A stretch of 64,000 bases of DNA from Brevundimonas diminuta 3F5N (GTDB lineage: Bacteria > Pseudomonadota > Alphaproteobacteria > Caulobacterales > Caulobacteraceae). The notes under the pieces are model-generated. The model saw only the letters and a list, made by a program, of their open reading frames with translations, did no database searches and was not told the DNA's origin. Shown here piece after piece: positions 54,303-63,341 of this stretch. Within the stretch, counting starts at the first letter, position 1, and each line of letters begins with the position of its first letter. Position numbers and translations under genes: made by a program. Location: NCBI RefSeq assembly GCF_900163625.1, contig NZ_FUIE01000065.1, forward strand, positions 45,134-109,133, written 5' to 3'.

Positions 54303-57300
54303 AGAGGCTCGACCCTTGCGGCGCCTACGCCGAACTGGCGACGGCCAGCAACTTCTCCTTCCTGCGCGGCGCCTCGCATCCCAAGGACCTGGTGCTGACG
54401 GCAATCCTGCGCGGCCACGCTGGACTGGGGCTGGCCGATCGCAACACCGTGGCGGGCGTGGTGCGGGCCTGGAGCGCGCTGAAGGAGATACGCATCGAGG
54501 GCTTGGCCCCGCCGGACAGGATGCGCGACGGCGGCAGTCCCGGCGAGGTCGCCTTCATCGAGAACCCGTTGAACGATCCGGCCCTGTCCGAAGAGGTGAA
54601 GCGCCGTGCGGCGAACTTCCGCCTGCTGACCGGGACGCGGCTGATCTTCAACGACGGGACGCCGGACGTCATCGCCTATCCGGAGACGCGGGCGGGTTGG
54701 GGTCGGCTGACGCGTCTGCTGACCCTGGGCAATCGCCGCGCGAAGAAGGGCGAATGCGAGATCGGCCTGCGCGACCTGCTGGCCGATCCGGAGGACCTGC
54801 TGCTGATCCTCGTCCCGCCGGACCGGCTGACAGGGCTGGAAGAGGTGCTGGCACGCATGAACGCGGCGGCGCCGGGCGCAGTCTGGCTGGGCGCCGCCCT
54901 GCACAAGCGCGGCGACGACCGGCGCCGGCTGGCCCGGCTCAAGGGCATGGCGGATCGGGTGAAGGTTCCTCTGCTGGCGCTCAACGACGTCCTCTACGCC
55001 GGCCCCGAAGACCGCGACCTGCAGGACCTCCTGACCTGCATCCGCGAAGGCGCGACCATCGAAACCGCCGGCCGCCGACTGGAGGCCAACGCCGAACGCT
55101 GGCTGAAGCCCGCAGACGAAATGGCGCGGCTGTTCAAGGACGCGCCCGAGGCGGTAACCGAGGCGACCGCCTTCCTGTCGCGGGCGACCTTCGATCTGAG
55201 CGACCTGAAGTATGAATACCCCGAGGAGCCCGTACCGCCGGGCGAAACACCTCAGGGCTGGCTGGAAGAACTAGTGCGTCGCCGCACCCTGGTCCGTTAT
55301 CCGGACGGCGCGCCGCCCAAGGTCACGGCCCTGCTTGCGAAGGAGTTGGCCTTCATCGCCGAGCGCAGCCTGGCCCCCTATTTCCTGACCATCCACGACA
55401 TCGTCCGCACGGCCGAGGACAAGGGCATCCTGTGCCAGGGGCGCGGATCGGCCGCCAACTCGGCCGTCTGCTACGTCCTGGGGATCACCAGCGTCGATCC
55501 GGCCCGCCACGACCTGTTGTTCGAGCGCTTCCTGTCCTCCAACCGCGACGAGCCGCCCGACATCGACGTGGACTTCGAGCATGAGCGGCGCGAGGAGATC
55601 ATCCAGTACGTCTATGATCGCTATGGCCGCCATCGCGCCGGCATCGCCGCCACCCTCATCCGCTATCGTCCCCGCAGCGCCATCCGCGAGGTCGGCAAGG
55701 TCCTGGGTCTGACCGAGGACGTCACCGCGCGCCTGGCCTCGACCCAGTGGGGCAGTTGGGGATCGGAGATCAGCGGCCGCCAGATCGAGCAGGCCGGGCT
55801 GGACGCCGCCAATCCCATGGTCGATCGCGCCGTGCGCATGGCGACGCGCCTGCTCGGTTTTCCGCGCCACCTGTCCCAGCACGTCGGCGGCTTCGTCCTG
55901 ACCCAGGGACGGCTGGACGAGACCGTCCCCATCGGCAACGCCGCCATGCCGGACCGCACCTTCATCGAATGGGACAAGGACGACATCGACGCCCTGGGCC
56001 TGATGAAGGTCGACGTCCTGGCCCTGGGCATGCTGACCTGCATCCGAAAGGCGCTCGACCTGATGAAGGCCCATTCGGGCGTCGAGCATGACCTCGCCTC
56101 CGTCCCGCCGGAGGAGGCGGAGGTCTACGACATGCTGTGCCGGGGCCAGTCCATCGGCGTCTTCCAGGTCGAGAGCCGCGCCCAGATCAACATGCTGCCC
56201 CGGCTGAAGCCGCGCGAGTTCTACGATCTGGTGATCCAGGTCGCCATCGTGCGTCCCGGCCCGATCCAGGGCGACATGGTCCATCCCTACCTGCGTCGTC
56301 GCAACGGCGTGGAGAAGGTTCACTATCCCCCGCCCGGCCGCCTCTATGGTCCGCCTGACGAACTGAAGCAGGTGCTGCACCGAACCCTGGGCGTGCCCCT
56401 GTTCCAGGAACAGGCCATGAAGGTCGCCATGGTCGCCGCCCGGTTCACGGACGCCGAGGCCAACGGCCTGCGCAAGGCCATGGGCACGTTCCGGGGCGAC
56501 GGAACCCTGCACACCTATGAAGACCGCATGGTCGGGCGGATGATCGCGCGGGGCTATGATCCTGATTTCGCGCGGCGCTGCTTCGAACAGATCAAGGGCT
56601 TCGGCTCCTACGGCTTTCCCGAAAGCCACGCCGCCAGTTTCGCCCGGCTGGTCTACGTCTCTTCCTGGATCAAGCACCGCCACCCGGCGGCCTTCGCCTG
56701 CGCCCTGCTGAACAGCCAGCCGATGGGCTTTTACGCCCCCGCCCAGATCGTGCGCGAGGCGCAGGAGGTCGGCGGGGTCGAGGTGCGCCCCATCGACGTC
56801 TCGCACAGCGACTGGGACAACAGTCTGGAGGGGCCAACGGACGCCCCCGTCCTGCGGCTCGGTCTGCGTCAGATCGACGGCTTCAAGGAGGACTGGGCCA
56901 AGGCCCTGTCGACGGCGCGAGCCGAGGCGCCCTTCGCCGATGTCGAAACCCTGGCCCGGCGCGCCGAACTGCCCGCCGCCGCCATGCGCAAGCTGGCCGA
57001 CGCCGACGCCTTCCGCTCCCTGGGCCAGGATCGTCGCGAGGCCCTGTGGGCGGTGCGCCGTCTGCCCGACGACGATCCCTTGCCCCTGTTCGCCGCCGCC
57101 GAAGCGCGCGAGCGCGGCGCCCGCGAACTGGGGGCGGAGCCCGACGCCCATCTGCCCCTGATGCCTTTGGGCGAGCACGTCGCCGCCGACTACCAGACCG
57201 CGCGCCTTTCGCTGAAGGCCCACCCCATGGCCATCCTGCGCCCCGTCTTCGCCGCGGAGCGGGTGCTGACCTGCGCCGCCACCGAGGCCAAGCGCGGCGG

Positions 57301-57688
57301 CTCCCTGGTGCAGGTCGCCGGCGTGGTCCTCGTGCGTCAGCGACCGGGCAAGGGCAACGCCGTCTTCGTCACCCTGGAGGACGAGACCGGCATCACCAAC
57401 GTGGTCCTCTGGGCCCGGATGCTCGACCAGTACCGACGCGAGATCATGGGAGCCCGCCTGATGCAGATCGAAGGCCTGGTCGAGAAGAGTCCCGAAGGCG
57501 TCGTCCACGTCGTCGCCCGCCGCGTCATCGACCGCAGCGCCGAGCTGTCCCGCCTGTCAGAAGACCATGAGACCAATGTGCAGTTGGCCCGCGCCGACAT
57601 CATCGCCCACCCGCAACCGCCGCGCCACCCGCCGCACCGGCACCCGCGCGACGTGCGCATCCTGCCGGGATCGCGAGATTTCCACTGA
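54299..57688 (+). CDS. dnaE2: DnaE2, error-prone DNA polymerase III alpha subunit
   Basis: This is a 1129-residue C-family polymerase used for translesion synthesis. The N-terminal PHP domain (AYAELATASNFSFLRGASHP) is followed by the palm with PDIDVDFEHERREEIIQYVY (catalytic Asp residues), the finger motif GSYGFPESHAASFARLVY, a helix-hairpin-helix region and an OB-fold (NAVFVTLEDETGITNVVLWA). ATG 54299 overlaps the imuB stop. The SOS promoter before imuA is expected to drive it. Confidence 0.96.
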   Translation: MKRLDPCGAYAELATASNFSFLRGASHPKDLVLTAILRGHAGLGLADRNTVAGVVRAWSALKEIRIEGLAPPDRMRDGGSPGEVAFIENPLNDPALSEEVKRRAANFRLLTGTRLIFNDGTPDVIAYPETRAGWGRLTRLLTLGNRRAKKGECEIGLRDLLADPEDLLLILVPPDRLTGLEEVLARMNAAAPGAVWLGAALHKRGDDRRRLARLKGMADRVKVPLLALNDVLYAGPEDRDLQDLLTCIREGATIETAGRRLEANAERWLKPADEMARLFKDAPEAVTEATAFLSRATFDLSDLKYEYPEEPVPPGETPQGWLEELVRRRTLVRYPDGAPPKVTALLAKELAFIAERSLAPYFLTIHDIVRTAEDKGILCQGRGSAANSAVCYVLGITSVDPARHDLLFERFLSSNRDEPPDIDVDFEHERREEIIQYVYDRYGRHRAGIAATLIRYRPRSAIREVGKVLGLTEDVTARLASTQWGSWGSEISGRQIEQAGLDAANPMVDRAVRMATRLLGFPRHLSQHVGGFVLTQGRLDETVPIGNAAMPDRTFIEWDKDDIDALGLMKVDVLALGMLTCIRKALDLMKAHSGVEHDLASVPPEEAEVYDMLCRGQSIGVFQVESRAQINMLPRLKPREFYDLVIQVAIVRPGPIQGDMVHPYLRRRNGVEKVHYPPPGRLYGPPDELKQVLHRTLGVPLFQEQAMKVAMVAARFTDAEANGLRKAMGTFRGDGTLHTYEDRMVGRMIARGYDPDFARRCFEQIKGFGSYGFPESHAASFARLVYVSSWIKHRHPAAFACALLNSQPMGFYAPAQIVREAQEVGGVEVRPIDVSHSDWDNSLEGPTDAPVLRLGLRQIDGFKEDWAKALSTARAEAPFADVETLARRAELPAAAMRKLADADAFRSLGQDRREALWAVRRLPDDDPLPLFAAAEARERGARELGAEPDAHLPLMPLGEHVAADYQTARLSLKAHPMAILRPVFAAERVLTCAATEAKRGGSLVQVAGVVLVRQRPGKGNAVFVTLEDETGITNVVLWARMLDQYRREIMGARLMQIEGLVEKSPEGVVHVVARRVIDRSAELSRLSEDHETNVQLARADIIAHPQPPRHPPHRHPRDVRILPGSRDFH

Positions 57689-57693
57689 GCGCC

Positions 57694-57713
57694 AGGAGCC
57701 GTCGTTGGCTCCT
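57694..57713 (+). terminator. Hairpin after dnaE2
   Basis: AGGAGCC (57694-57700), loop GTCGTT, GGCTCCT (57707-57713). A perfect 7-bp stem 5 bp after the dnaE2 stop; the following tract TGCCTG is poor in T, so efficiency is uncertain. Confidence 0.5.
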
Positions 57714-57745
57714 TGCCTGAAATCGGACCTTGTGGGCGATCAAAA

Positions 57746-58540
57746 TCATTCCGGTTCGGTTTCGGTGTTCGCCCGTCCTCCGCTCAATCCCGGCTCATAC
57801 AGGCCTGTGGCGATGCCCGCGAGAACGCCCTCTACCCTGACGCGCGGACCAAAGCGCCGACAGGGATCAGGATCGGGTATGGACCTCACCGCCCGATCGC
57901 TAGCGGCCAGCGCATCGCCAATCATGTCGCCCAGAGGCTCGGCCAACTGGTGGGCGTCGCCAATGCGCGACAGCGACGGCTTGTCCGTTCCCACCACCAT
58001 GGCGTCGCGGCGCCAGACTATGGCGGCGGCCTGACGACCGTCTGGCGTCAGGAGTTCCGCCTCCGCGCCAAGGCCGCCCGTGCCTCCCGGCGTCCTGATC
58101 TTGATCGGCCCGGGGATGAAGAAGTTGGCGACGGCTGCGGCCGCCGAACCGGCCTGATGCGTCGGCCGGATGTAGGTGACCCCCACCCTCACGGTCCCGG
58201 CCAGGGGCTCAGGCTGCTCGGCGATGTCGAAACGTTCGCTCAGTTCATAGCAGACTTGACGATCCACCTCGGCCAGGACCGCTTGCCGGTCGCTGTCGGA
58301 CAGGATGGGTTCCGAAACGCCGAATACCTCGGCCGGCGCCACCCAGAGCCGGGTAATGGTCGAGGCCAGCGCCTGGTCGCGGCGCTGTGCAACCGCGGCG
58401 CGCACCACGTCCGTTCGCGGCGTAAGCCCCTCGTAGCTAGTCAGAAAACCGGCGTTGGACGGCGGGCCTCCGCTGGCGCAAGCCCCTGAAGCCAGCGCCA
58501 GGGTCACCGCCCCTAGCCCCCTAAACATCTTGCCCGCCAT
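57746..58540 (-). CDS. DUF3313-like lipoprotein
   Basis: This is a 264-residue exported protein. MFRGLGAVTLALASGACASG carries a lipobox-like site (SGAC). The mature part starts with GFLTSYEGLTPRTD, which resembles the beginning of DUF3313 proteins, and contains LWVAPAEVFG and VRVGVTYIRPTHQAGS. It lies 51 bp downstream of the lipocalin gene on the same strand and may be the last member of that operon. The function is unknown. Confidence 0.75.
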   Translation of the reverse strand: MAGKMFRGLGAVTLALASGACASGGPPSNAGFLTSYEGLTPRTDVVRAAVAQRRDQALASTITRLWVAPAEVFGVSEPILSDSDRQAVLAEVDRQVCYELSERFDIAEQPEPLAGTVRVGVTYIRPTHQAGSAAAAVANFFIPGPIKIRTPGGTGGLGAEAELLTPDGRQAAAIVWRRDAMVVGTDKPSLSRIGDAHQLAEPLGDMIGDALAASDRAVRSIPDPDPCRRFGPRVRVEGVLAGIATGLYEPGLSGGRANTETEPE

Positions 58541-58591
58541 GGCGTCTCTCCCTCTTTTGACAGGAGATACGCACGACGGCAGCCAGCAGAT

Positions 58592-59170
58592 TTACGGACG
58601 ATGCCGAGTTTGATGCAACAGCGCGAGATCATAACCCAGCTCTGCCGCCCGGTTCAGGATGGTGGCGCGAACCTCTTGGGAAGGTTTCGCCGTCCGGCTC
58701 ATCAGCCAGAGATATCGGCCGGAGGGTTCGCCGACGATGGACCAGGAATAGTCGTCGGCATGGTCCAGCACCCAGTAGTCGCCGAGGTAGAAGGGTCCGA
58801 AGAAGGAGACTTTCAGCCGTGCATCGCCGCTGTCGGGCACCACCCGGGCCCTGCCCTCGACCGTCTTCACCGGGCCGTCGACGCCGCCCTGACGACAGGT
58901 GTTGAGCACGCCGACAAGACCATCGTCGCGTCTTGTGTATTCCGCCGTCACCCCCTCGCATCCCCGCTCGAACCCGTTTTCGTAGCGGCCGATCTCGTAC
59001 CAGAGCCCGGCATATCGGCTCAGGTCGACCGTCCTGGTCGGCAAGTGAACATTCGGATTGCCGATTGGGCCACGCTCAAACGTGGCGCAGGCCGACAGTC
59101 CAAGGACGCAGGTGGCTGCGGCGATAAAAATGACTGAAGGGCGCTTCAGGCTCATCGGCATATCCGTCAT
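58592..59170 (-). CDS. blc: Outer-membrane lipocalin lipoprotein (Blc-like)
   Basis: This is a 192-residue bacterial lipocalin with a lipoprotein signal (FIAAATCVLGLSAC). The lipocalin signature GLWYEIGRYENGFERGC includes the conserved Gly-x-Trp, and DYWVLDHADDYSWSIVGEPS is the second family motif. Such lipocalins bind fatty acids or lysophospholipids at the outer membrane. It follows the CFA-synthase-like gene by 30 bp on the same strand, linking it to membrane-lipid modification. Confidence 0.92.
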   Translation of the reverse strand: MTDMPMSLKRPSVIFIAAATCVLGLSACATFERGPIGNPNVHLPTRTVDLSRYAGLWYEIGRYENGFERGCEGVTAEYTRRDDGLVGVLNTCRQGGVDGPVKTVEGRARVVPDSGDARLKVSFFGPFYLGDYWVLDHADDYSWSIVGEPSGRYLWLMSRTAKPSQEVRATILNRAAELGYDLALLHQTRHRP

Positions 59171-59200
59171 CAACAGGTCAGGGTCAGCAAGGCGCGTTCG

Positions 59201-60424
59201 TTAGTCGCGGCTTAGGCTCATCTGGATCACATCGGTCCGGCCCGACCGGAAGCCCGCCTCGCAGTAGGCGAGATAGAAGCGCCAGAGACGGCGGAAGCGC
59301 TCGTCGAAGCCTGCGTTCCTTCGAGCGATATCGGTCCAGGCGCTCTCGAAACCTCGCGCCCATTCAGCCAGGGTGTCGGCGTAATTGTCGCCGAAACGCT
59401 CGACACCCGTTTTTTTCAGGCCGGTCTGCGCCAGCACGGGCGCCAGCCTCGCCTCGGAAGGCAGGCTCCCACCGGGAAAAACATACTTCTGGATGAAGTC
59501 GGTACGCGCGTCATATTCGTCGAACAGGTCGTCCTGGATGGTGATGATCTGCAGGCCCGCACGTCCTCCCGCCTCCAGGACGTCGTGGACCTTCTGGAAG
59601 TATACGGGCCAGTATTCGCGCCCCACCGCCTCGAGCATCTCGATCGAGGCGACGCGGTCGAAGCGGCCCTCCACGTCTCGGTAGTCGACCAGCTGGATAT
59701 CCGCTCGCTCCGCCAGCCCCGCCTCGAACAGGCGGCGACGCGCATAGTCGTGCTGTTCGCGAGAGATGGTGACACCCGTGACCACGGCCCCGACCTCTCG
59801 CGCCGCGAACTCGGCGAACCCGCCCCAGCCGCAGCCGATCTCCAGCACGCTATGTCCCGGCTGAAGGTCCATCATCCGCACCAGAGCGGCGTACTTGGCG
59901 CGCTGGGCGTCCTGCAGCAGCTGTCCCGGCGCCTCGAAACGCGCCGAGGAATAGGTCATCGAGGGGTCCAGCCAGGCGCAATAGAAGGCGTTGCCCAGGT
60001 CATAGTGGGCGTGGATATTGCGGCGCGATCCTCGGCGGCTGTTGCGGTTCAGCCGGTGCCCGATCCCGTTGACCAACTTCATCAGAGGGTTGCCGTCGAA
60101 CAGGCGACGAATGTGGTCGTAGTTGTTGACCAGGGTCTCCAACAGGACCGCCAGGTCAGGCGTGTCCCACTCCCCCGCCATATAGCCTTCCGCAAAGCCG
60201 ATATCCCCGTTCTTCAGCACACGGGCTGCGCAGCGAGGATCCCGGATGGTCAGGACGGCGGCGTGGCCGGATGTCCGGCCCGTCAGCTGATGACGGGCGC
60301 CGTCCGGTAGAACGAGGGTGAGCCGCCCCCAGGTCCAGTTGGCGGACAGCAGGTGCACAAGCAGGCCCAGAACCGGAGCCCCCATCCGCTGATCGTTTCG
60401 CTCGCCATAGAAGGTGGTGGTCAT
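59201..60424 (-). CDS. Cyclopropane-fatty-acid-synthase family methyltransferase
   Basis: This is a 407-residue SAM-dependent methyltransferase acting on unsaturated phospholipid acyl chains. It has an N-terminal lipid-binding domain (about 1-125; GDIGFAEGYMAGEWDTPDLA) and a catalytic domain with motif I VLEIGCGWGGFAEFAA, plus YSSARFEAPGQLLQDAQRAK. The usual bacterial length is about 380-420. It may make cyclopropane fatty acids, or be a methylase of another branched or furan fatty-acid pathway. The gene sits in an operon with DUF1365 and an FAD oxidoreductase, next to rpoE-chrR. ATG 60424 lacks a clear SD sequence. Confidence 0.92.
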   Translation of the reverse strand: MTTTFYGERNDQRMGAPVLGLLVHLLSANWTWGRLTLVLPDGARHQLTGRTSGHAAVLTIRDPRCAARVLKNGDIGFAEGYMAGEWDTPDLAVLLETLVNNYDHIRRLFDGNPLMKLVNGIGHRLNRNSRRGSRRNIHAHYDLGNAFYCAWLDPSMTYSSARFEAPGQLLQDAQRAKYAALVRMMDLQPGHSVLEIGCGWGGFAEFAAREVGAVVTGVTISREQHDYARRRLFEAGLAERADIQLVDYRDVEGRFDRVASIEMLEAVGREYWPVYFQKVHDVLEAGGRAGLQIITIQDDLFDEYDARTDFIQKYVFPGGSLPSEARLAPVLAQTGLKKTGVERFGDNYADTLAEWARGFESAWTDIARRNAGFDERFRRLWRFYLAYCEAGFRSGRTDVIQMSLSRD

Positions 60425-60461
60425 GTCGTCAGGCGGCCTTTTATTCGGGGACGGCGGATGT

Positions 60462-61265
60462 TCAACGCGCGACACGGCTCTCTCGAGCCCGCCGCTGGAC
60501 TGTGACTGCCTCACGGGCCGGCAGCGGCTGGCGCGTCAGGCGAACGCCCTTGAGCCAGAGTTTCAGGGCCTCCCAGTGGATGGCGGCCACGACCTTGAGG
60601 GTCATCAGCGGCAGGGCCAGCGCCGCGGTCCACAAGGCCCTGTCGTCTAGCGGTCGGCGCTCGCCACACATGACGGCGGTGATCAAGAGCCCCTGGGCGT
60701 CCACGCCGTCGATGGTGATGTCCAGCCGGGCGCCCGGCGCGTGACCGCGAAAAATGTAGTCCATCTCCATCCCCATGAAGGGCGAGACATAGAGGGCCTT
60801 GGCCGCACTCTGATGGATCAGGCCCGCCGTCTGGTCCGTTTCCGGCACCGGAATGACATAGGCGTGGCGCACGCCGAAGGTGCTGGTCACCTCATAGACC
60901 ATGGCCGCCAGCCGACCGTCACCGTGATGGCAGTAGTAGAGGCTGATCGGATTGAAGACGTAACCGAGCACACGCGGCATGGTCAGCAAGCGCACCGCCC
61001 CTTCGCCGATGTCGATCCCTGCACGACCGAGGAAGGCCTCGATCTGGGGGCGCAACGCCGCGCCGGAGCCGTCGCCGTGATCTCGATCGTGAAAGGACAG
61101 CAGGTTGAAACGGTTGCGCGAAAACCAGCTCAGGCTGCGGTCCAGTTCGTCGATCTCCGCCAGATCCAGCAGCAGCCAGAAGACGCGATAGTAAAACCGA
61201 TGCGCCCTTGGCCGCAGCCGCCGATGCATGACGTCTCCGCGATAGAGGGCGGAGGCCTGGGTCAC
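60462..61265 (-). CDS. DUF1365 family protein
   Basis: This is a 267-residue protein of the DUF1365 family. Typical motifs are YRGDVMHRRLRPRAHRFYYR, VFWLLLDL, SWFSRNRFNLLSFHDRDHGD, PRVLGYVFNPISLYYCHHGD and KALYVSPFMGMEMDYIF. It starts on GTG 61265, overlapping the upstream stop (GTGA). DUF1365 genes nearly always sit between an FAD oxidoreductase and a CFA-like methyltransferase, as here. Its exact role in lipid modification is unknown. Confidence 0.92.
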   Translation of the reverse strand: MTQASALYRGDVMHRRLRPRAHRFYYRVFWLLLDLAEIDELDRSLSWFSRNRFNLLSFHDRDHGDGSGAALRPQIEAFLGRAGIDIGEGAVRLLTMPRVLGYVFNPISLYYCHHGDGRLAAMVYEVTSTFGVRHAYVIPVPETDQTAGLIHQSAAKALYVSPFMGMEMDYIFRGHAPGARLDITIDGVDAQGLLITAVMCGERRPLDDRALWTAALALPLMTLKVVAAIHWEALKLWLKGVRLTRQPLPAREAVTVQRRARESRVAR

Positions 61266-62599
61266 GCCGCCCTCTCCAGGACAGTGGCCGAAGACGGCGA
61301 CACGTGGATGCGGCCGCTCTCGTTCTCTACCGACCAGGGGCGTCGCACGCCGCCCAATTGCTCGGCCACGGCCAGACCCGACTGAAGGCCGTCCTCGTGG
61401 AAACCCGCGCCGAAGTGAGCGCCGCAGAACCAGACTCCGCCCTGCCCCTGCAGGCTCCACAACTGTTTCTGGGCCTGAAGGGCGGCGGGGTTGAAGACCG
61501 GGTGCTCATAGAGCTCGCTGCGCAACAAGGTGTCGGGCTTTGGCGGACGCGGCGGGTTCAGGGTGACGAAAAGGTCCTGCCCTGGCAGGCCCTGAAGCTT
61601 GTTCATCCAGTAGGTGACGCACAGGTCGTCGTCAGCGCCGATATAGTTCCAACTGGCCCACGCGCGGCGGCGACGCGGCATCAGGCCAGCGTCGGTGTGC
61701 AGCACGGTCAGGTTGCGGCTGTAGCGGAAGGCGCCCAGCACCTCCTTTTCCTGCGCGGTCGGCTCGTCCAGCATGGCCAGGGCCTGATCGGCATGGGCGC
61801 CGATGACGACCTGGTCGAAGCGCTCGACGCCGCCCTGGCTGTCATGGATCATGACGCCCTGGCCTGTGCGCCGCACCGCCGTCACGCCGTGGTTCAGCCG
61901 TACGTCGCCTATGGCCCGGGCCAGCCGTTCGACATAGGTCCGGCTTCCACCCTCAACCGTCCGCCACAGCGGTCGGCCGATCAGCTTGAGCAGGCCATGG
62001 TTGCCGCAGAAGCGGATGAAGGCCTCTGCCGGATAGTCCAGCAGCGTGTGGGCTGGCGAGGACCAAATCGCCGCCGCCATCGGCAGCAGATGGTCGTCAC
62101 GGAAGGCCTCGCTGAAGCCTTCGCGCTTCAGATAGTCGCCCAGCGTCAGGTTTGGGTCGCTCAACCCGCCCAGATCAATCGGCGCCTCACGATAGAAGCG
62201 CAGGATCTCGCCCAGCATTGACCAGAAGCGCGGGCGAAGGACATTGCGGCGCTGGGCGAACAGACCGGGCGCCGCGTATTCAAACCGGCCGTCGTCCAGC
62301 GACACGGCGAAGGACATGTCGGTCGCGCGGGCCGGCACGCCCAGGTGCTCGAACAGGGCGATCAGATTGGGATAGGTGGCGTCGTTGAAGCAGATGAAGC
62401 CGGTGTCGACCGCGACATCTCCGGTCGCCGCCCCTGCGGTCACGGTATGGGAATGCCCGCCCAGACGATCCGCTTTTTCATAGAGCGTCACCCTGTGGCG
62501 CTGCGACAGCAACCAGGCCGACGACAGGGCGGCCACACCCGATCCGACCACGGCGATCTTGAGCGGGCCATCGGAAGGACGAGCGGACGAATGCGACAT
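61262..62599 (-). CDS. FAD-dependent oxidoreductase (amine oxidase fold) of the lipid operon
   Basis: This is a 445-residue flavoprotein. The dinucleotide-binding start IAVVGSGVAALSSAWLLSQR is followed by VTLYEKADRLGGHSHT and the family motifs GFICFNDATYPNL and GSRTYVERLARAIGD. This subfamily accompanies DUF1365 and CFA-like genes. In Rhodobacter sphaeroides, related genes of the RpoE regulon are linked to unusual (furan) fatty acids, which makes an acyl-chain desaturase role plausible (inference). ATG 62599 is the first gene of the operon, divergent from rpoE-chrR. Confidence 0.92.
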   Translation of the reverse strand: MSHSSARPSDGPLKIAVVGSGVAALSSAWLLSQRHRVTLYEKADRLGGHSHTVTAGAATGDVAVDTGFICFNDATYPNLIALFEHLGVPARATDMSFAVSLDDGRFEYAAPGLFAQRRNVLRPRFWSMLGEILRFYREAPIDLGGLSDPNLTLGDYLKREGFSEAFRDDHLLPMAAAIWSSPAHTLLDYPAEAFIRFCGNHGLLKLIGRPLWRTVEGGSRTYVERLARAIGDVRLNHGVTAVRRTGQGVMIHDSQGGVERFDQVVIGAHADQALAMLDEPTAQEKEVLGAFRYSRNLTVLHTDAGLMPRRRRAWASWNYIGADDDLCVTYWMNKLQGLPGQDLFVTLNPPRPPKPDTLLRSELYEHPVFNPAALQAQKQLWSLQGQGGVWFCGAHFGAGFHEDGLQSGLAVAEQLGGVRRPWSVENESGRIHVSPSSATVLERAA

Positions 62600-62639
62600 G
62601 ACGGCTCCGAAACGCGCCCGCGCAATCGCTGCAGGCCTG

Positions 62640-62674
62640 ATCGGATTACGCAGCGGCGTCGCAATCGGATTACG
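62640..62674. repeat. Direct repeat of ATCGGATTACG in the rpoE/lipid-operon intergenic region
   Basis: The 11-mer ATCGGATTACG occurs at 62640-62650 and 62664-62674, 24 bp apart, close to the start of the divergent lipid operon and just upstream of the ECF11-type promoter. It could be a regulator site or part of the minus-strand promoter. Confidence 0.45.
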
Positions 62675-62676
62675 AA

Positions 62677-62704
62677 TGATCCAGACATTTTGCCGAAGCG
62701 TATT
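62677..62704 (+). promoter_or_regulatory. ECF11 (RpoE/ChrR-type) autoregulated promoter
   Basis: TGATCC (62677-62682), 16 nt, CGTATT (62699-62704). This resembles the RpoE promoters described for ECF11 sigma factors (TGATCC-N16-type spacing with a CGTA/TAAGT-like -10; quoted from memory). It is placed so that transcription starts near 62711, next to an in-frame ATG at 62712. Confidence 0.65.
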
Positions 62705-62762
62705 AGGCTGCATGCATGTCGAGGCCGCCTCTTTCAAATCGTCTGACAGGACCCTGCGGCGC

Positions 62763-63341
62763 ATGAGCGCGGACGGGTCCTCGCCGGACGCCTTTGCGCA
62801 TGACCGCCTGATCGAGGCGGTGGCGTTGCGGCGGGATCGCGAAGCCTTCGCTCAACTGTTCAGCCATTATGCGCCGCGCCTGAAGGCCTGGCTGATCAAG
62901 TCAGGCGCGCCCCCTGCCGCCGCAGAAGACTTCGCCCAGGACGCCATGCTGACGGTCTGGCGCAAGGCGGACCTGTTCGACGCGCGCAAGGCCCGGGCCG
63001 CGACCTGGATCTTCACCATCGCTCGCAACCGCCGGCTCGACATGCTGCGCCGCGACGCCCGCCCCCTGCCGACGCCCGAAATCGATCTGGCCGAGACCGA
63101 GGTGCAACAACCGGATGACATCCTGTCCGCTTCACAGGACGCCGAACGCATTCGCGACGCCTTGTCGCGCCTCAAGCCCGATCAGGTCGAGGTTCTGCGC
63201 CTCGCCTTCTTCCTGGACAGCCCTCATCCCGAAATCGCCCGGCGGCTCGACCTGCCTCTGGGCACCGTCAAATCCCGCATCCGCAACGCCATGATCAAAC
63301 TTCGCCTCATCCTCGAACCGTCCGAGGAGGCGCCCCGATGA
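62763..63341 (+). CDS. rpoE: RpoE-like ECF11 sigma factor
   Basis: This is a 192-residue ECF sigma factor with region 2 (DREAFAQLFSHYAPRLKAWL, then AAAEDFAQDAMLTVWRKADL) and region 4 (LKPDQVEVLRLAFFLDSPHP, then EIARRLDLPLGTVKSRIRNA). It is followed by a ChrR-type anti-sigma gene (ATGA overlap), which identifies the ECF11 group that responds to singlet oxygen in Rhodobacter. The start at 62763 gives the family's usual length. An in-frame ATG at 62712, which would give a leaderless message, is an alternative. Confidence 0.92.
   Translation: MSADGSSPDAFAHDRLIEAVALRRDREAFAQLFSHYAPRLKAWLIKSGAPPAAAEDFAQDAMLTVWRKADLFDARKARAATWIFTIARNRRLDMLRRDARPLPTPEIDLAETEVQQPDDILSASQDAERIRDALSRLKPDQVEVLRLAFFLDSPHPEIARRLDLPLGTVKSRIRNAMIKLRLILEPSEEAPR

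Noticed and set aside
55271..57508. A 745-codon open frame on the minus strand
   Set aside because: It lies entirely opposite the dnaE2 catalytic region, has no recognisable domain and no start signal; it is an antisense artefact of high GC.
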